From NCBI GenBank assembly GCA_023251095.1, contig JAHEZL010000010.1, forward strand, positions 60,066-124,065: a DNA stretch of 64,000 nt, in the 5' to 3' direction. Source of the stretch: Flavobacteriales bacterium. Its GTDB lineage: Bacteria > Bacteroidota > Bacteroidia > Flavobacteriales_C > GCA-002722245. Below the pieces are notes generated by a model. That model was given only the letters and a program-made list of their open reading frames with translations, ran no database searches and had not been told where the DNA came from. The stretch's first letter is position 1, and each line of letters opens with the position of its first letter. Positions 55,442 through 64,000 of this stretch are shown here, in pieces. The translations under genes were made by a program, and so were the position numbers.

Positions 55442-56143
55442 TTAATGCTTTAGTGAATCAACAGGCGCTACAGCAGAAGTTGAATCCGTTGCAGGTTTTG
55501 CCAATTTTCCTTGTAAACTTTGTACATAGTAAACAATCTTCCATCTTTCTGTTTGAGAAAGTTGAGAAGCGTGTGAACCCATCATCCCTTTTCCATAATG
55601 AATGGTGTAAAATATTTTCCCTTCAGGAAGATCTTTTAATCCGGCAGTATAAGAAGGAGGAGCTGGGAATTTTTCGTTTTGAACCATTTTACCATCACCT
55701 TCACCCTTAGCACCGTGGCAATGATCACAATAGATTTCAAACAACTCTTTGCCATGAGTTAAAACAGTATCAGAAAAACGAAGAGGATTTTTCAATTCCA
55801 ATCCGGCTCTTTCATACTCTTCATTTGTTTGAGCATAAGAGAAAGGCATAAAGCCTTCCGCTACCGTACCTTTAGCAGGTGAAAATGTTGCATATCCTTT
55901 TTTCAAAAGATTATACATGGCTGCCAATTCAACCTCGTCATATCCTTTTCCTTCTTGTCTCTCATAGAAAGATGCCGAATCTAAATCCCCTTTTTTGATG
56001 TAAGTCTCATAAGAAGGTGATCTGTACATATCAGGCATATACTCTACTCCGGGGCTATTCGGATCAGATGTACAGGAAAACAAACCGGAAGCAAGAAATG
56101 CTGCCAGAGATATTTTACCAATATATTTAAATACCATATTCAT
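55442..56143 (-). CDS. actE: Alternative complex III monoheme cytochrome c subunit ActE
   Basis: This 233-residue lipoprotein (lipobox LFSC, Cys24) carries one heme c at CDHCH (Cys139, Cys142, His143) with Met as the probable sixth ligand (MMGSHASQLS). It hands electrons from ACIII to the oxidase. The C-terminus is Ala/Pro/Ser-rich. It follows actD and precedes actF. Confidence 0.93.
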   Translation of the reverse strand: MNMVFKYIGKISLAAFLASGLFSCTSDPNSPGVEYMPDMYRSPSYETYIKKGDLDSASFYERQEGKGYDEVELAAMYNLLKKGYATFSPAKGTVAEGFMPFSYAQTNEEYERAGLELKNPLRFSDTVLTHGKELFEIYCDHCHGAKGEGDGKMVQNEKFPAPPSYTAGLKDLPEGKIFYTIHYGKGMMGSHASQLSQTERWKIVYYVQSLQGKLAKPATDSTSAVAPVDSLKH

Positions 56144-56149
56144 ATCTTT

Positions 56150-56671
56150 TTAAGCCGCTTTTTTATTTATTTCAATTGCACCTGTTTCTTTTAACAAAGC
56201 AATCACTTCTGCTTCTTTTGATTCTTCAACATGAATCTCCATTACAAATTTATCATCCGTTGTTCTTGGATCAGGATTTTTCGCTTTCATTCCCGGAAGT
56301 GTTTTGTTTCTTAACATATAAGTCAAAGCCATACCGTGAGCAGTACAGAAAACCGTAAACTCAAAAGTAATCGGAATAAAAGCCGGTAAATTCTGCAATA
56401 AAGAGAAGTTTGGTTTACCTCCGATGTTCATAGGCCAGTCAACGATCATGAAATATCTCATACCGATCAAGGCCAGAGACATCCCTGTTAATCCGTAGAT
56501 AAAGGCACAAATAGCCAAACGGGTTTTTCTAACACCGATAACGTCATCTATTCCGTGAACAGGAAAAGGAGAAAACACATCTGTGACATGTATCCCTTTA
56601 GACACCACCTTCTTTGCTCCGTCAAGAAGAACATGGTCATCATCGTACATTGCGTAAATTACTGTGCTCAT
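56150..56671 (-). CDS. actD: Alternative complex III membrane subunit ActD (DUF3341)
   Basis: This 173-residue protein has two membrane helices (LAICAFIYGLTGMSLALIGM and PAFIPITFEFTVFCTAHGMAL), separated by VDWPMNIGGKP, as in the DUF3341 family of ACIII. It contacts ActC and the quinol site. The C-terminal soluble part is EIHVEESKEAEVIALLKETGAIEI. It lies between actC and actE with 6 bp to actE. Confidence 0.93.
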   Translation of the reverse strand: MSTVIYAMYDDDHVLLDGAKKVVSKGIHVTDVFSPFPVHGIDDVIGVRKTRLAICAFIYGLTGMSLALIGMRYFMIVDWPMNIGGKPNFSLLQNLPAFIPITFEFTVFCTAHGMALTYMLRNKTLPGMKAKNPDPRTTDDKFVMEIHVEESKEAEVIALLKETGAIEINKKAA

Positions 56672-56707
56672 TTCCTATATATTTTTTGCTCTGTTCTACT
56701 TAATTTA

Positions 56708-58129
56708 TTAATGCCCTTTTTTAGGAGAGTCATTTGTTGTAGGGTGCTCACCTGCATGTATTTGTTTCAGCTGTGCTTCACCCGTAGTTCTCAAAATTGT
56801 TTTCACCTCGTTCAAAGCCAATACAGGGAATACTCTGCTGTATAGCAAGAACAATACGAAGAAGATACCTATAGTTCCAAGGAACAAACCGATGTCAACA
56901 AAGGTAGGGTGGAATAAATTCCATGAAGAAGGAATGTAGTCACGGTGAATAGAAGTCACGATGATTACAAAACGCTCAAACCACATACCTACGTTTACCA
57001 CGATAGACATAAAGAAAGTCAATACGATATTTCTTCTCCATTTTTTCACCCACATCAACTGCGGAGAAACCACGTTACAAGTCATCATTAAAGCATATGA
57101 CCACCAGTACCAGCCTGTAGCACGGTTCATGAAAGCATAACCTTCATATTCCACACCTGAATACCAGGAGATAAACAACTCAGATAAGTAAGCCACACCC
57201 ACCATTGAACCTGTCACCATGATAATGATGTTCATGTATTCAACGTGTTTTACAGTAACGTAAGCTTCCAGGTGCAATACTTTTCTCATTACAAGCATCA
57301 AGGTCAATACCATCGCAAATCCGGAGAATACCGCACCAGCCACGAAGTATGGAGGGAAGATGGTAGTATGCCAACCTGGAATTACCGAAGTAGCAAAGTC
57401 CATGGATACAATGGAGTGAACCGAGAATACAAGTGGCGTTGCCAAACCTGCTAAAACCAAAGACACCTCTTCAAAACGATTCCAGTGTTTCGCAGAACCT
57501 GTCCAGCCGAAGCTTAAAATGCTATATACTTTTTTAGAAAGCGGTTTAACTGCTCTGTCGCGAATGGTAGCGAAATCCGGAATTAAACCGATGTACCAAA
57601 ACACTAAAGACACAGAGAAATAAGTAGAGATTGCAAACACGTCCCATAATAAAGGAGAGTTGAAGTTCACCCAAAGAGATCCGAATTGATTTGGCAAAGG
57701 CAATACCCAGTAAGCCAACCAGATTCTTCCCATGTGTAATAAAGGAAAGAGAGCTGCCATGATAACGGCAAAAATTGTCATCGCCTCAGCAGAACGGTTA
57801 ATCGCCATTCTCCAGCGTTGACGGAACAACAATAACACAGCAGAGATCAATGTTCCGGCGTGACCGATACCAACCCACCAAACGAAGTTAGTGATGTCCC
57901 ATGCCCAGTCAACAGTTTTATTTAAACCCCAAACACCGATACCCACACCAACGGTGTAGCAGATACAGCCTAGTCCCCACAATGCTAATAAGCTGGCAAT
58001 GGAAAACACCATATACCACATTTTGTTTGCTTTTCCTTCAACAGGGCGACAAACATCCTCAGTAATCTGGTGGTAAGTTTTATTACCAAGAATTAAGGGC
58101 TCTCTAATTTGTGATTCTACGTGGTGCAT
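56708..58129 (-). CDS. actC: Alternative complex III membrane subunit ActC (NrfD-like)
   Basis: ActC is the NrfD/PsrC-type membrane subunit that, with ActB and ActF, binds menaquinol and may move protons. The 473-residue protein has about ten helices, with NFVWWVGIGHAGTLISAVLLLFRQRWR, SVHSIVSMDFATSVIPGWHTTIFPPYFVAGAVFSG and RFVIIVTSIHRDYIPSSW. It starts after a short soluble part (ESQIREPLILGNKTYHQ) and is typical of the family. Confidence 0.95.
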   Translation of the reverse strand: MHHVESQIREPLILGNKTYHQITEDVCRPVEGKANKMWYMVFSIASLLALWGLGCICYTVGVGIGVWGLNKTVDWAWDITNFVWWVGIGHAGTLISAVLLLFRQRWRMAINRSAEAMTIFAVIMAALFPLLHMGRIWLAYWVLPLPNQFGSLWVNFNSPLLWDVFAISTYFSVSLVFWYIGLIPDFATIRDRAVKPLSKKVYSILSFGWTGSAKHWNRFEEVSLVLAGLATPLVFSVHSIVSMDFATSVIPGWHTTIFPPYFVAGAVFSGFAMVLTLMLVMRKVLHLEAYVTVKHVEYMNIIIMVTGSMVGVAYLSELFISWYSGVEYEGYAFMNRATGWYWWSYALMMTCNVVSPQLMWVKKWRRNIVLTFFMSIVVNVGMWFERFVIIVTSIHRDYIPSSWNLFHPTFVDIGLFLGTIGIFFVLFLLYSRVFPVLALNEVKTILRTTGEAQLKQIHAGEHPTTNDSPKKGH

Positions 58130-58148
58130 TACTCAGTATTTTTAAATA

Positions 58149-61100
58149 TTAAGCTTCTTGTTCTATATTTCTCACTTTAGTTTGGTAGTAAACATTCGGT
58201 TTAACACCAACCTCATCGAGCATTGTATAACTTCTTTGTTCTTTTGACGCTTTGCTTACATAAGAATTCACGTCGTTCAAATCTCCGAATTGAATTGCAT
58301 GTGTAGGACAAGCCTCGGCACAAGCTGTTTCAATAGATCCGTCTTCCACTGCATGACCGGCTTTTTTAGCTTCCAGTTTACCATGTTGAATTCTTTGAAC
58401 ACACATTGAACATTTTTCGATAACCCCTCTTGATCTTACTACAACATCAGGGTTTAGAACCATACGGCCTAAATCATCATGAGCAGGATTGATTTTGTTG
58501 AAGTCAGGATATTGAGTCAAATTCAATGAATCGTATTGGAACCAGTTGAATCTTCTTACTTTGAAAGGACAGTTGTTCGCGCAATATCTTGTACCGATAC
58601 ATCTGTTGTAAGCCATTTGGTTCAAGCCTTCTTGCGAGTGCGTTGTAGCCGCAACCGGACAAACTGTTTCGCAAGGTGCGTGGTTACAGTGCTGACACAT
58701 TACCGGTTGGTAAACAACTTGTAAATTATCATCACTATCAGGAACCTCAGCAGTATGGTATTCAGCGATAGAATTCAGCTGATCTAATTCAGTAACTTTT
58801 TCATCATTTACATGAGAAGAGAAATAACGGTCAATTCTGATCCAGTGCATTTCGCGGGATCTTCTCACCTCATCTTTACCAACAACAGGAACGTTGTTTT
58901 CACTTTGACAAGCTGTAGCACAAGCACCGCAACCGATACAAGTACTCAAATCGATCACCATACCCCAACGATGTCCAAGACCGATACCTTGGTCTTCCCA
59001 TAAATCAAGTTCTTCAGGTTTTTTCTTTTTACCGTAAGTATCCGTCAATAACTCCTGCTCATTATAAGCACCCGGAGCTTTTGCGTCTGCAGTATTTTTG
59101 AAAGTATGGAAAGTAGTTTCATTCACAATTTTTCTACCCATCATCGTGTGATGTGTTTGGGTAGTAGCAATTGGATATGTTGTTGTAGTTGTAGCAATAT
59201 CAACTGTATTGCTGAACAAGAAATCTTTAGAAATTAAAGGGAAAGCATTCACCCCGATCAAAGCACCTTCTTTGTATAATCCACCTTGCCACTCTTCTCT
59301 TGCTATACCTGAAGTGATTGATCTTCCGTAACCCAAAGCAACGCTGATAGTTTTTCTTGCTTGTCCCGGTAAAGGATAAACAGGCAATTCCAATGTTACT
59401 CCGTTTGCTGTTACTGTGATAACTTTTGCAGGATATTTTTCTCCTAAATATAATTCGTTGTGACCTTCATAACCTTCACCTTTGATGTTGAACAATTCCT
59501 TAACATCTTCAGGATTCATGGTAGCGTAGTTGTCCCAAGTTACTTTAGTAATAGGATCCGGCAACTCTTGCAACCAAGGATTTAACGCGTGACGACCATC
59601 GCCCATTCCCGCTTTAACATAAAGCTCAACTTCCCATTTATCAGAAGTTTTAAATCCTGATGCAATTTTATTCAAATCAATTTCATTGCTGGTCATCGCA
59701 GCAGCCGAAGCCATTGCCATTTCAACATTTGCTGCATCAGCTTTTTTAGGAGCTTTATCATCAACAACTATTGCAGGAGCAGCATGTCCGATGTAAACAC
59801 CATGTTGAACAGCTTCATTCCATGCAGCAGCTCCCGATACCAAACCGGCAGTTGACCAATGAGATTGAACGTAATCCCCGAAAGAAGTAGAGTTTCCTGA
59901 CCAGGTCAGAACACTTTCTTGCCATTGACGGGTAGAAAATAATTTATTGATAGCAGGTTGTGCTATGTTATAGTGTCCTTTAGCAGGATTGTAATCATTC
60001 CAAGATTCCAGGTAGTGGTTATCAGGACAGATGTAGTCACACTCTGCTCCTGTTTCATCCAATCTGTCGCCTAAATAAACTTTCAATTTAACTTTTGACA
60101 AAGCTGTTTTGAAATCACCTTTATCTCCGATTTTTGCTGGAGATGAATATACCGGATTAACACCGGCGATCAAAACAGCACCTACAGATCCGGAAGCCAT
60201 TTGGCTCACCATAGCAGCGAAATCAACATCGTTACCTTTTCTGATGTGTAAAGCAGATTCGATATCAATTGTATTTCCGTAGTTGCCTAATTGTTTGTTG
60301 ATAGCATTCACTAACAATTGAACACCGCTGTCGTTGCTACCTGCAACAACCAGTGAATGTCCGGCAGCAGCTTTCAATTCAGCAGCAGCCTTATTTAATT
60401 TTTTCTTAGCTCCTTCAGATAAACCTGCAGGAACAGAAACAGATCCACCAACAGCTTTCAATAAGTAAGCAGCAGCGATACCGTTTTCAGAAGGTTTTAT
60501 AGTTGCTCTAACGTCAGCGTTAGAACCGGTCAATGACAATTTTGTTTCGAACTGATAATGTTTCGACATCCATTCTCCATCCGGTTTTCTTGTGATACCG
60601 TATTGAGCAGCGTATTGGTTAGAGTTCAACCATCCGCCTAAGAAATCAGCACTGATACTTACAATTACTTTTGCTTTATCAAAGCTGTAAGCAGGAATTG
60701 CAGATTTTGAGAACATTGCAGCATTTGCTCTTAAGATACCTGCACTTGAAATCGGATCGTAAACAACATGTTCAGTTCCCGGATATTTTGCAGCCAGTTC
60801 AGCAATAGCTTTTTCAGAAGAAGGAGACATTAAAGTTCCTGTTAAAACAACTATTTTTCCTCCTGCAGCTGATACAGCTGACAATTGAGAAGAAATTTCT
60901 TTATCGACAGTACTCCACTCTAATCCTTTTTTCCAGGTACCGGCTACTTTTTTAGCAGGCGCTTTTCCTCTTTTTGCATCGTATAATTCCAATACAGATG
61001 AGTTAACTCTTGCGTTAACTGCACCACCTGTGATTTGAGAATGTTTATTTCCTTTGATATGGATAGGACGACCTTCTCTTGTTTTTACAACAATACCGGC

Positions 61101-61412
61101 GAAATCATATCCGTCGAAATAAGTAGAAGCATAATAATTGGCAACCCCCGGAGTAATTTCCTCAGGTTTGTTCAAGTAAGGAATTGCTTTAACAACAGGA
61201 GTTTCACAAGCAGCAAGAGATGCAGCAGTAATGCTGAATCCAAGGTATTTCAAGAAATCCCTTCTGTGCGTTTTGCTTTCCGTTGCTTCGCTATCGCTCA
61301 AAAATTTATCTACCGGAACGTGTTCAGCAAATTCTTTTTGACTTTGCTCCACAAATTGAGGCGCTGCAGTTAGCTCGTCCAGCCCTTTCCAGTATTTCTT
61401 AGTTTCAGTCAT
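58149..61412 (-). CDS. actB: Alternative complex III iron-sulfur/molybdopterin-like subunit ActB
   Basis: This 1087-residue protein joins a molybdopterin-oxidoreductase-like domain (about 60-730, no visible Mo ligand needed in ACIII) to a ferredoxin part (about 830-1060) with four Fe-S motifs: CIGCGACATACQ, CQHCNHAPCETVCPV, CIGTRYCANNCPFKVRRF and CSMCVQRIQHGK...CAEACPTHAI. A twin-arginine motif HRRDFLKYLGFS is at 49-60, after a 48-residue soluble lead, and LAAC (Cys69) resembles a lipobox. The electrons come from quinol through these clusters to the ActA/ActE hemes. It is the second gene of the operon. Confidence 0.95.
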   Translation of the reverse strand: MTETKKYWKGLDELTAAPQFVEQSQKEFAEHVPVDKFLSDSEATESKTHRRDFLKYLGFSITAASLAACETPVVKAIPYLNKPEEITPGVANYYASTYFDGYDFAGIVVKTREGRPIHIKGNKHSQITGGAVNARVNSSVLELYDAKRGKAPAKKVAGTWKKGLEWSTVDKEISSQLSAVSAAGGKIVVLTGTLMSPSSEKAIAELAAKYPGTEHVVYDPISSAGILRANAAMFSKSAIPAYSFDKAKVIVSISADFLGGWLNSNQYAAQYGITRKPDGEWMSKHYQFETKLSLTGSNADVRATIKPSENGIAAAYLLKAVGGSVSVPAGLSEGAKKKLNKAAAELKAAAGHSLVVAGSNDSGVQLLVNAINKQLGNYGNTIDIESALHIRKGNDVDFAAMVSQMASGSVGAVLIAGVNPVYSSPAKIGDKGDFKTALSKVKLKVYLGDRLDETGAECDYICPDNHYLESWNDYNPAKGHYNIAQPAINKLFSTRQWQESVLTWSGNSTSFGDYVQSHWSTAGLVSGAAAWNEAVQHGVYIGHAAPAIVVDDKAPKKADAANVEMAMASAAAMTSNEIDLNKIASGFKTSDKWEVELYVKAGMGDGRHALNPWLQELPDPITKVTWDNYATMNPEDVKELFNIKGEGYEGHNELYLGEKYPAKVITVTANGVTLELPVYPLPGQARKTISVALGYGRSITSGIAREEWQGGLYKEGALIGVNAFPLISKDFLFSNTVDIATTTTTYPIATTQTHHTMMGRKIVNETTFHTFKNTADAKAPGAYNEQELLTDTYGKKKKPEELDLWEDQGIGLGHRWGMVIDLSTCIGCGACATACQSENNVPVVGKDEVRRSREMHWIRIDRYFSSHVNDEKVTELDQLNSIAEYHTAEVPDSDDNLQVVYQPVMCQHCNHAPCETVCPVAATTHSQEGLNQMAYNRCIGTRYCANNCPFKVRRFNWFQYDSLNLTQYPDFNKINPAHDDLGRMVLNPDVVVRSRGVIEKCSMCVQRIQHGKLEAKKAGHAVEDGSIETACAEACPTHAIQFGDLNDVNSYVSKASKEQRSYTMLDEVGVKPNVYYQTKVRNIEQEA

Positions 61413-61448
61413 AGTTAAACTATATAAGAGAACCTGTTTTTCTTAATA

Positions 61449-62738
61449 TTAATAGTGACATTTTGCACATTCTAAACCACCAATCTTATCAACAGTGAAC
61501 TTAAAGTCTTTTTTGTGCTTGAATTCTTTTTTAGCGTCTTCGTGAATTTTGAGGTAGTAATCGTTACCTGCGAAATTAACTTCTGTTTCGCGGTGACAGT
61601 TAACGCACCAGCCCATTGTTAATTCAGAGAATTGTTTTACTTCCTGCATTTTTTCTACTTCACCATGACATTTCTGACAAGCTACTTTACCTACCTCAAC
61701 GTGTTGAGAGTGGTTGAAATAAACGAAGTCGGGAAGGTTGTGAACTTTCACCCATTCTATCACTGTGTCGGTTCTCATTTTACCGTCGGCAGTCATGTAT
61801 TTCATAGAATCAGGATTCCAGCCAATGTAATCGTATAATTTTTGGATTTCAGTTTTTCCTGTTCTGCAACCGTCTTGTACTGCTTTGTGACAGTTCATAC
61901 AAACGTTAGCCGACGGGATACCTGAAGTTTTACTTGTTCTTGCTGCAGAGTGACAGTATTTACAGTCGATTTCATTTTTACCTGCATGTAAATCATGAGG
62001 AAAAGCAATAGGTTGTTTTGGAGCATATCCTTCATAAACACCGATTCCTGCTAATGCATCCCAACCGATTTTAGCTAAGGTAAGCACAAGGAACAGTCCG
62101 ATAATGCTGCTTAATTTTTTATGTGATTTGATCCATTTTCCTGTAGCATCCCAAAAAGATGTTCCTTCTTCAACAGACAATCCTTGTTTTAGGTTGTTAA
62201 CGTTTCTCATTGAACGGTTAACACCGGAGAAGATCACTATGATTAATGTGGCAATGCCGATAATGATCAACAACAAATATAAATCGCTGTAATCAGCTTC
62301 AGCTTCTTGAGCAGGAGAGCAATCAAATTCGCCCGGTTTAGGACCATTATTATCTGTTGTCGGTCCAACATGCAAATAAGCAACAACATCATTCAATTGC
62401 GCATCGGATAAAAATCCGAAAGCATTCATTACTGAATTTCCGTTTGCTGCAAATACCGCATTTCCGTAGGCATCACCGCTAGCTCTTACTTTAGCGTTGT
62501 CCTTGATCCAGGCTTTCAACCATGAGTCAGCGTCGCCATAAGCTCCGGCCTGAACTCTTTCAGGCACACCTTGCAAGGCAGGCCCAAGTACTTTTTTATC
62601 CCACGCATGACACGCAGTACAATTTGCTTTAAAGATTTTTTCTCCTGCTTTTGCATCTTGAGCAAAGCTATTGGACGCGAAAAATAGTGTGAACGCCAAT
62701 AAAAAAAGGAGGGAAGAGATAGATGAGATTTTTCTCAT
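61449..62738 (-). CDS. actA: Alternative complex III multiheme cytochrome c subunit ActA (six CxxCH motifs)
   Basis: This 429-residue protein has an export signal (MRKISSISSLLFLLAFTLFF...). A first cytochrome c domain holds CTACH and ends near a membrane helix (LLLIIIGIATLIIVIFSGV). A second membrane helix (LSSIIGLFLVLTLAKIGWDAL) is followed by a pentaheme domain: CKYCH, CMNCH, CQKCH, CVNCH and CAKCH, for a total of six. The N-terminal monoheme is a fusion found in Bacteroidota ActA. I use ATG 62738; the frame is open seven codons further upstream. It is the first gene of the operon, with a -7 box at 62811-62804. Confidence 0.94.
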   Translation of the reverse strand: MRKISSISSLLFLLAFTLFFASNSFAQDAKAGEKIFKANCTACHAWDKKVLGPALQGVPERVQAGAYGDADSWLKAWIKDNAKVRASGDAYGNAVFAANGNSVMNAFGFLSDAQLNDVVAYLHVGPTTDNNGPKPGEFDCSPAQEAEADYSDLYLLLIIIGIATLIIVIFSGVNRSMRNVNNLKQGLSVEEGTSFWDATGKWIKSHKKLSSIIGLFLVLTLAKIGWDALAGIGVYEGYAPKQPIAFPHDLHAGKNEIDCKYCHSAARTSKTSGIPSANVCMNCHKAVQDGCRTGKTEIQKLYDYIGWNPDSMKYMTADGKMRTDTVIEWVKVHNLPDFVYFNHSQHVEVGKVACQKCHGEVEKMQEVKQFSELTMGWCVNCHRETEVNFAGNDYYLKIHEDAKKEFKHKKDFKFTVDKIGGLECAKCHY

Positions 62739-62803
62739 TGTTCTTTTATATAATTTCATTGATCCTCTGACCTATTATTAAACAAGCCGTTTTTAGCTTG
62801 CGA

Positions 62804-62811
62804 CAAATTTA
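62804..62811 (-). promoter_or_regulatory. -7 element of the act-cox operon
   Basis: On the minus strand TAAATTTG matches TAnnTTTG exactly, placing the transcript start near 62797, about 60 nt before the actA ATG. The -33 is not conserved, suggesting weak basal or activator-dependent transcription. Confidence 0.45.
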
Positions 62812-63076
62812 TAATAATCCTCATTTTTAGCATTGCCTTTAGAACAGAAAAACTTTGGCGAAATGTAATTTAAAATGATTCTAAATAACACAAATTGATT
62901 TTGTTCTTCTGAAACACCTTAAAACAAAGAGATACAAAAAATTAATCTTTCAATTGTTTCCATTTCAAAAGTTTAATTTTTGTTAATTTTTTTTATGAAC
63001 TATTTGGGGATGAAAACTGTTGGTATTTTTCATGTGGCATAATTATAGAGCAGTATTTTAAACTAATTATTTATCT

Positions 63077-63084
63077 TATTTTTG
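63077..63084 (+). promoter_or_regulatory. -7 element of the SPOR-domain gene
   Basis: TATTTTTG matches TAnnTTTG exactly and lies 16 nt before the ATG at 63101. No clear -33. Confidence 0.45.
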
Positions 63085-63100
63085 AGCAAAATATCTGATT

Positions 63101-63541
63101 ATGACCAAAATACTTTCTTTTCTTTTCCTGATTTCTTCCACTCTTTTATTCGCTCAGGATAGCACGAACACCACTTTCTCAAAAAACGGAGATGTTGTCA
63201 TTTATGGAGATGAACATGTGAATGATCTACTGAAAAAACACGTTGCGATCAACAAAAAGAAGTGTCCGCACCTTGTAAAAGGATACCGGGTTCAGATTTA
63301 TTCATCGGCAGGAAATGGAAGTCGCGAAAAGGCTACACAGGATCAAATCAGATTTCTTTCTAATTATTCCAGCGTGAATGCATACAGCATTTGGGAGCAA
63401 CCAAACTGGAAAGTACGTGTTGGTGATTGCAGAACAAGATTTGAAGCAGAGAAACTGAAAAAAGAAATACAGGCTAATTTCCCGAATTGCTTTGTGGTGG
63501 TGGATTATATTGACACGGTGTATTTGGAGGAGTGTAAGTAA
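63101..63541 (+). CDS. SPOR-domain-like exported protein
   Basis: This 146-residue protein has a signal peptide (MTKILSFLFLISSTLLFAQ) and a C-terminal SPOR-like peptidoglycan-binding domain: KGYRVQIYSSAGNGSREKATQDQIRFLSNY, then WKVRVGDCRTRFEAEKLKKEIQANFPNCFVVVDYI. SPOR domains bind denuded septal glycan, so a role in cell division or wall binding is possible. It is convergent with infB across two hairpins. Confidence 0.8.
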   Translation: MTKILSFLFLISSTLLFAQDSTNTTFSKNGDVVIYGDEHVNDLLKKHVAINKKKCPHLVKGYRVQIYSSAGNGSREKATQDQIRFLSNYSSVNAYSIWEQPNWKVRVGDCRTRFEAEKLKKEIQANFPNCFVVVDYIDTVYLEECK

Positions 63542-63567
63542 TTTGTCTGAACCTTGATTCAGACAAA
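63542..63567. terminator. First of two tandem hairpins after the SPOR gene
   Basis: TTTGTCTGAA and TTCAGACAAA form a perfect 10-bp stem around CCTTGA, overlapping the position just after the stop codon. No T-run follows, so it may be an mRNA 3' end stabiliser or part of the following terminator. Confidence 0.6.
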
Positions 63568-63569
63568 AT

Positions 63570-63606
63570 AAAAAGGGCTGAGTTAACAAACTCAGCCCTT
63601 TTTATT
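63570..63606. terminator. Bidirectional terminator between the SPOR gene and infB
   Basis: AAAAAGGGCTGAGTT and AACTCAGCCCTTTTT form a perfect 15-bp stem with an ACA-type loop, with A- and T-runs on either side. It serves both convergent genes. Confidence 0.92.
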
Positions 63607-63626
63607 TTTATTTATAATTGTAAAAA

Positions 63627-64000
63627 CTATATCAGTTTTTGTTTTACTTCCACTTCTTCGAAAGCTTCAATAACGTCACCTACTTTAATATCATTGAAGT
63701 TAGTGATGTTCAATCCGCACTCGTAACCAACAGTTACATCTTTAACATCATCTTTGAAACGTTTCAATGAACCTAGTTCTCCGGAGTAAATAACGATTCC
63801 TTCACGGATCAAACGTATTTTGTTTTTTCTACTGATTTTACCGTCGGTTACATAACATCCTGCAACAGTTCCCACTTTCGTGATTTTGAATGCTTCACGA
63901 ACTTCCATGTTACCCACAATTTTCTCTTCGATTTTCGGTTTCAACATACCTTCCATCGCATCTTTCAATTCATTGATAGCATTGTAGATGATAGAGTACA
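63627..64000 (-). CDS. infB: Translation initiation factor IF-2 (partial, C-terminal end only)
   Basis: The frame is open to the right edge and encodes about 124 C-terminal residues of IF-2: [114 protein letters not shown], i.e. the domain that binds fMet-tRNA. It ends with EVKQKLI. The rest lies beyond the window, so only the 3' end is annotated. Confidence 0.95.
   Translation of the reverse strand, partial: YSIIYNAINELKDAMEGMLKPKIEEKIVGNMEVREAFKITKVGTVAGCYVTDGKISRKNKIRLIREGIVIYSGELGSLKRFKDDVKDVTVGYECGLNITNFNDIKVGDVIEAFEEVEVKQKLI

Larger units (their letters stand above)
62739..63100. other. Divergent intergenic region between actA and the SPOR gene
   Basis: This region of roughly 360 bp holds no gene I can support. 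It contains two candidate -7 boxes pointing outwards, TAAATTTG on the minus strand (62811-62804) and TATTTTTG on the plus strand (63077-63084), each lacking a clear -33. A short hairpin CAAGC/GCTTG (62783-62800) would lie in or at the start of the actA leader. The rest is A/T-rich. Confidence 0.6.

Overview
The window is a stretch of core chromosome from a member of the Bacteroidota, most likely Flavobacteriia or a close relative. The evidence is: gliding/type IX secretion genes (porP/sprF-like, gldK, gldL, gldM, sprA), an alternative complex III operon (actA-F) joined to an aa3-type oxidase, Bacteroidota-only families (DUF3127, DUF4286, DUF6427, DUF6341), very few Shine-Dalgarno sequences, and promoters of the Bacteroidota type (-33 TTTG, about 20 nt, -7 TAnnTTTG). 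I see no phage, transposase, CRISPR array, rRNA or antibiotic-resistance gene. The only RNA genes found are two tRNA-Leu genes.

Layout. 1-8.6 kb, minus strand: topA, a degenerate arginase-fold protein, a PorP/SprF-like protein, gldK, gldL and gldM (cut by the left edge). 8.8-15.2 kb, plus strand: miaB, a PspF-like sigma-54 activator, lptE, a small TPR-like gene, secG, then groES-groEL. 15.2-19.3 kb: two small membrane-protein genes, purD and a biotin-dependent carboxylase beta subunit. 19.5-23.4 kb, plus strand: translation genes rplM-rpsI-rpsB-tsf, then pyrH-frr. 23.4-31.2 kb: a 158-bp inverted-repeat element, glutathione peroxidase, two tRNA-Leu genes, DUF3127, a glycosyltransferase with a flippase-like membrane protein, ruvC, a second inverted repeat, serS, a TPR protein and DUF4286. 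31.2-35.1 kb: an orphan secreted protein, rsmA, mgtE. 35.1-46.0 kb, minus strand: maeB-ruvA-sprA, then gcvH-vanZ. 46.1-51.0 kb: sirtuin, thioredoxin-like protein, a small gene with an unusually strong ribosome binding site, an MTHFR-like gene, an orphan, queG and ruvB. 51.1-62.7 kb, minus strand: one operon actABCDEF-coxB-coxA. 63.1-64 kb: a SPOR-domain protein and the 3' end of infB.

How the parts work together. gldK/L/M and the PorP-like protein form the periplasmic ring, motor and shell parts of the type IX secretion system, and SprA is its outer-membrane pore. ActA-F oxidises menaquinol and passes electrons through hemes c to the CuA/aa3 oxidase encoded directly downstream, so the operon encodes a respiratory supercomplex. 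The clearest regulatory story is inferred: a stand-alone sigma-54 activator gene lies between two occurrences of the same TGACA/TGTCA dyad, one upstream of its own miaB operon and one 80-90 bp upstream of a -24-like element in front of groESL. No CIRCE element is present.

No obviously new multi-gene system is visible. The most unusual items are that possible heat-shock/sigma-54 circuit, the arginase-fold pseudoenzyme, two long inverted-repeat elements, a 26-bp perfect palindrome between topA and miaB, and a small protein gene with a strong Shine-Dalgarno sequence in a genome that otherwise hardly uses one.
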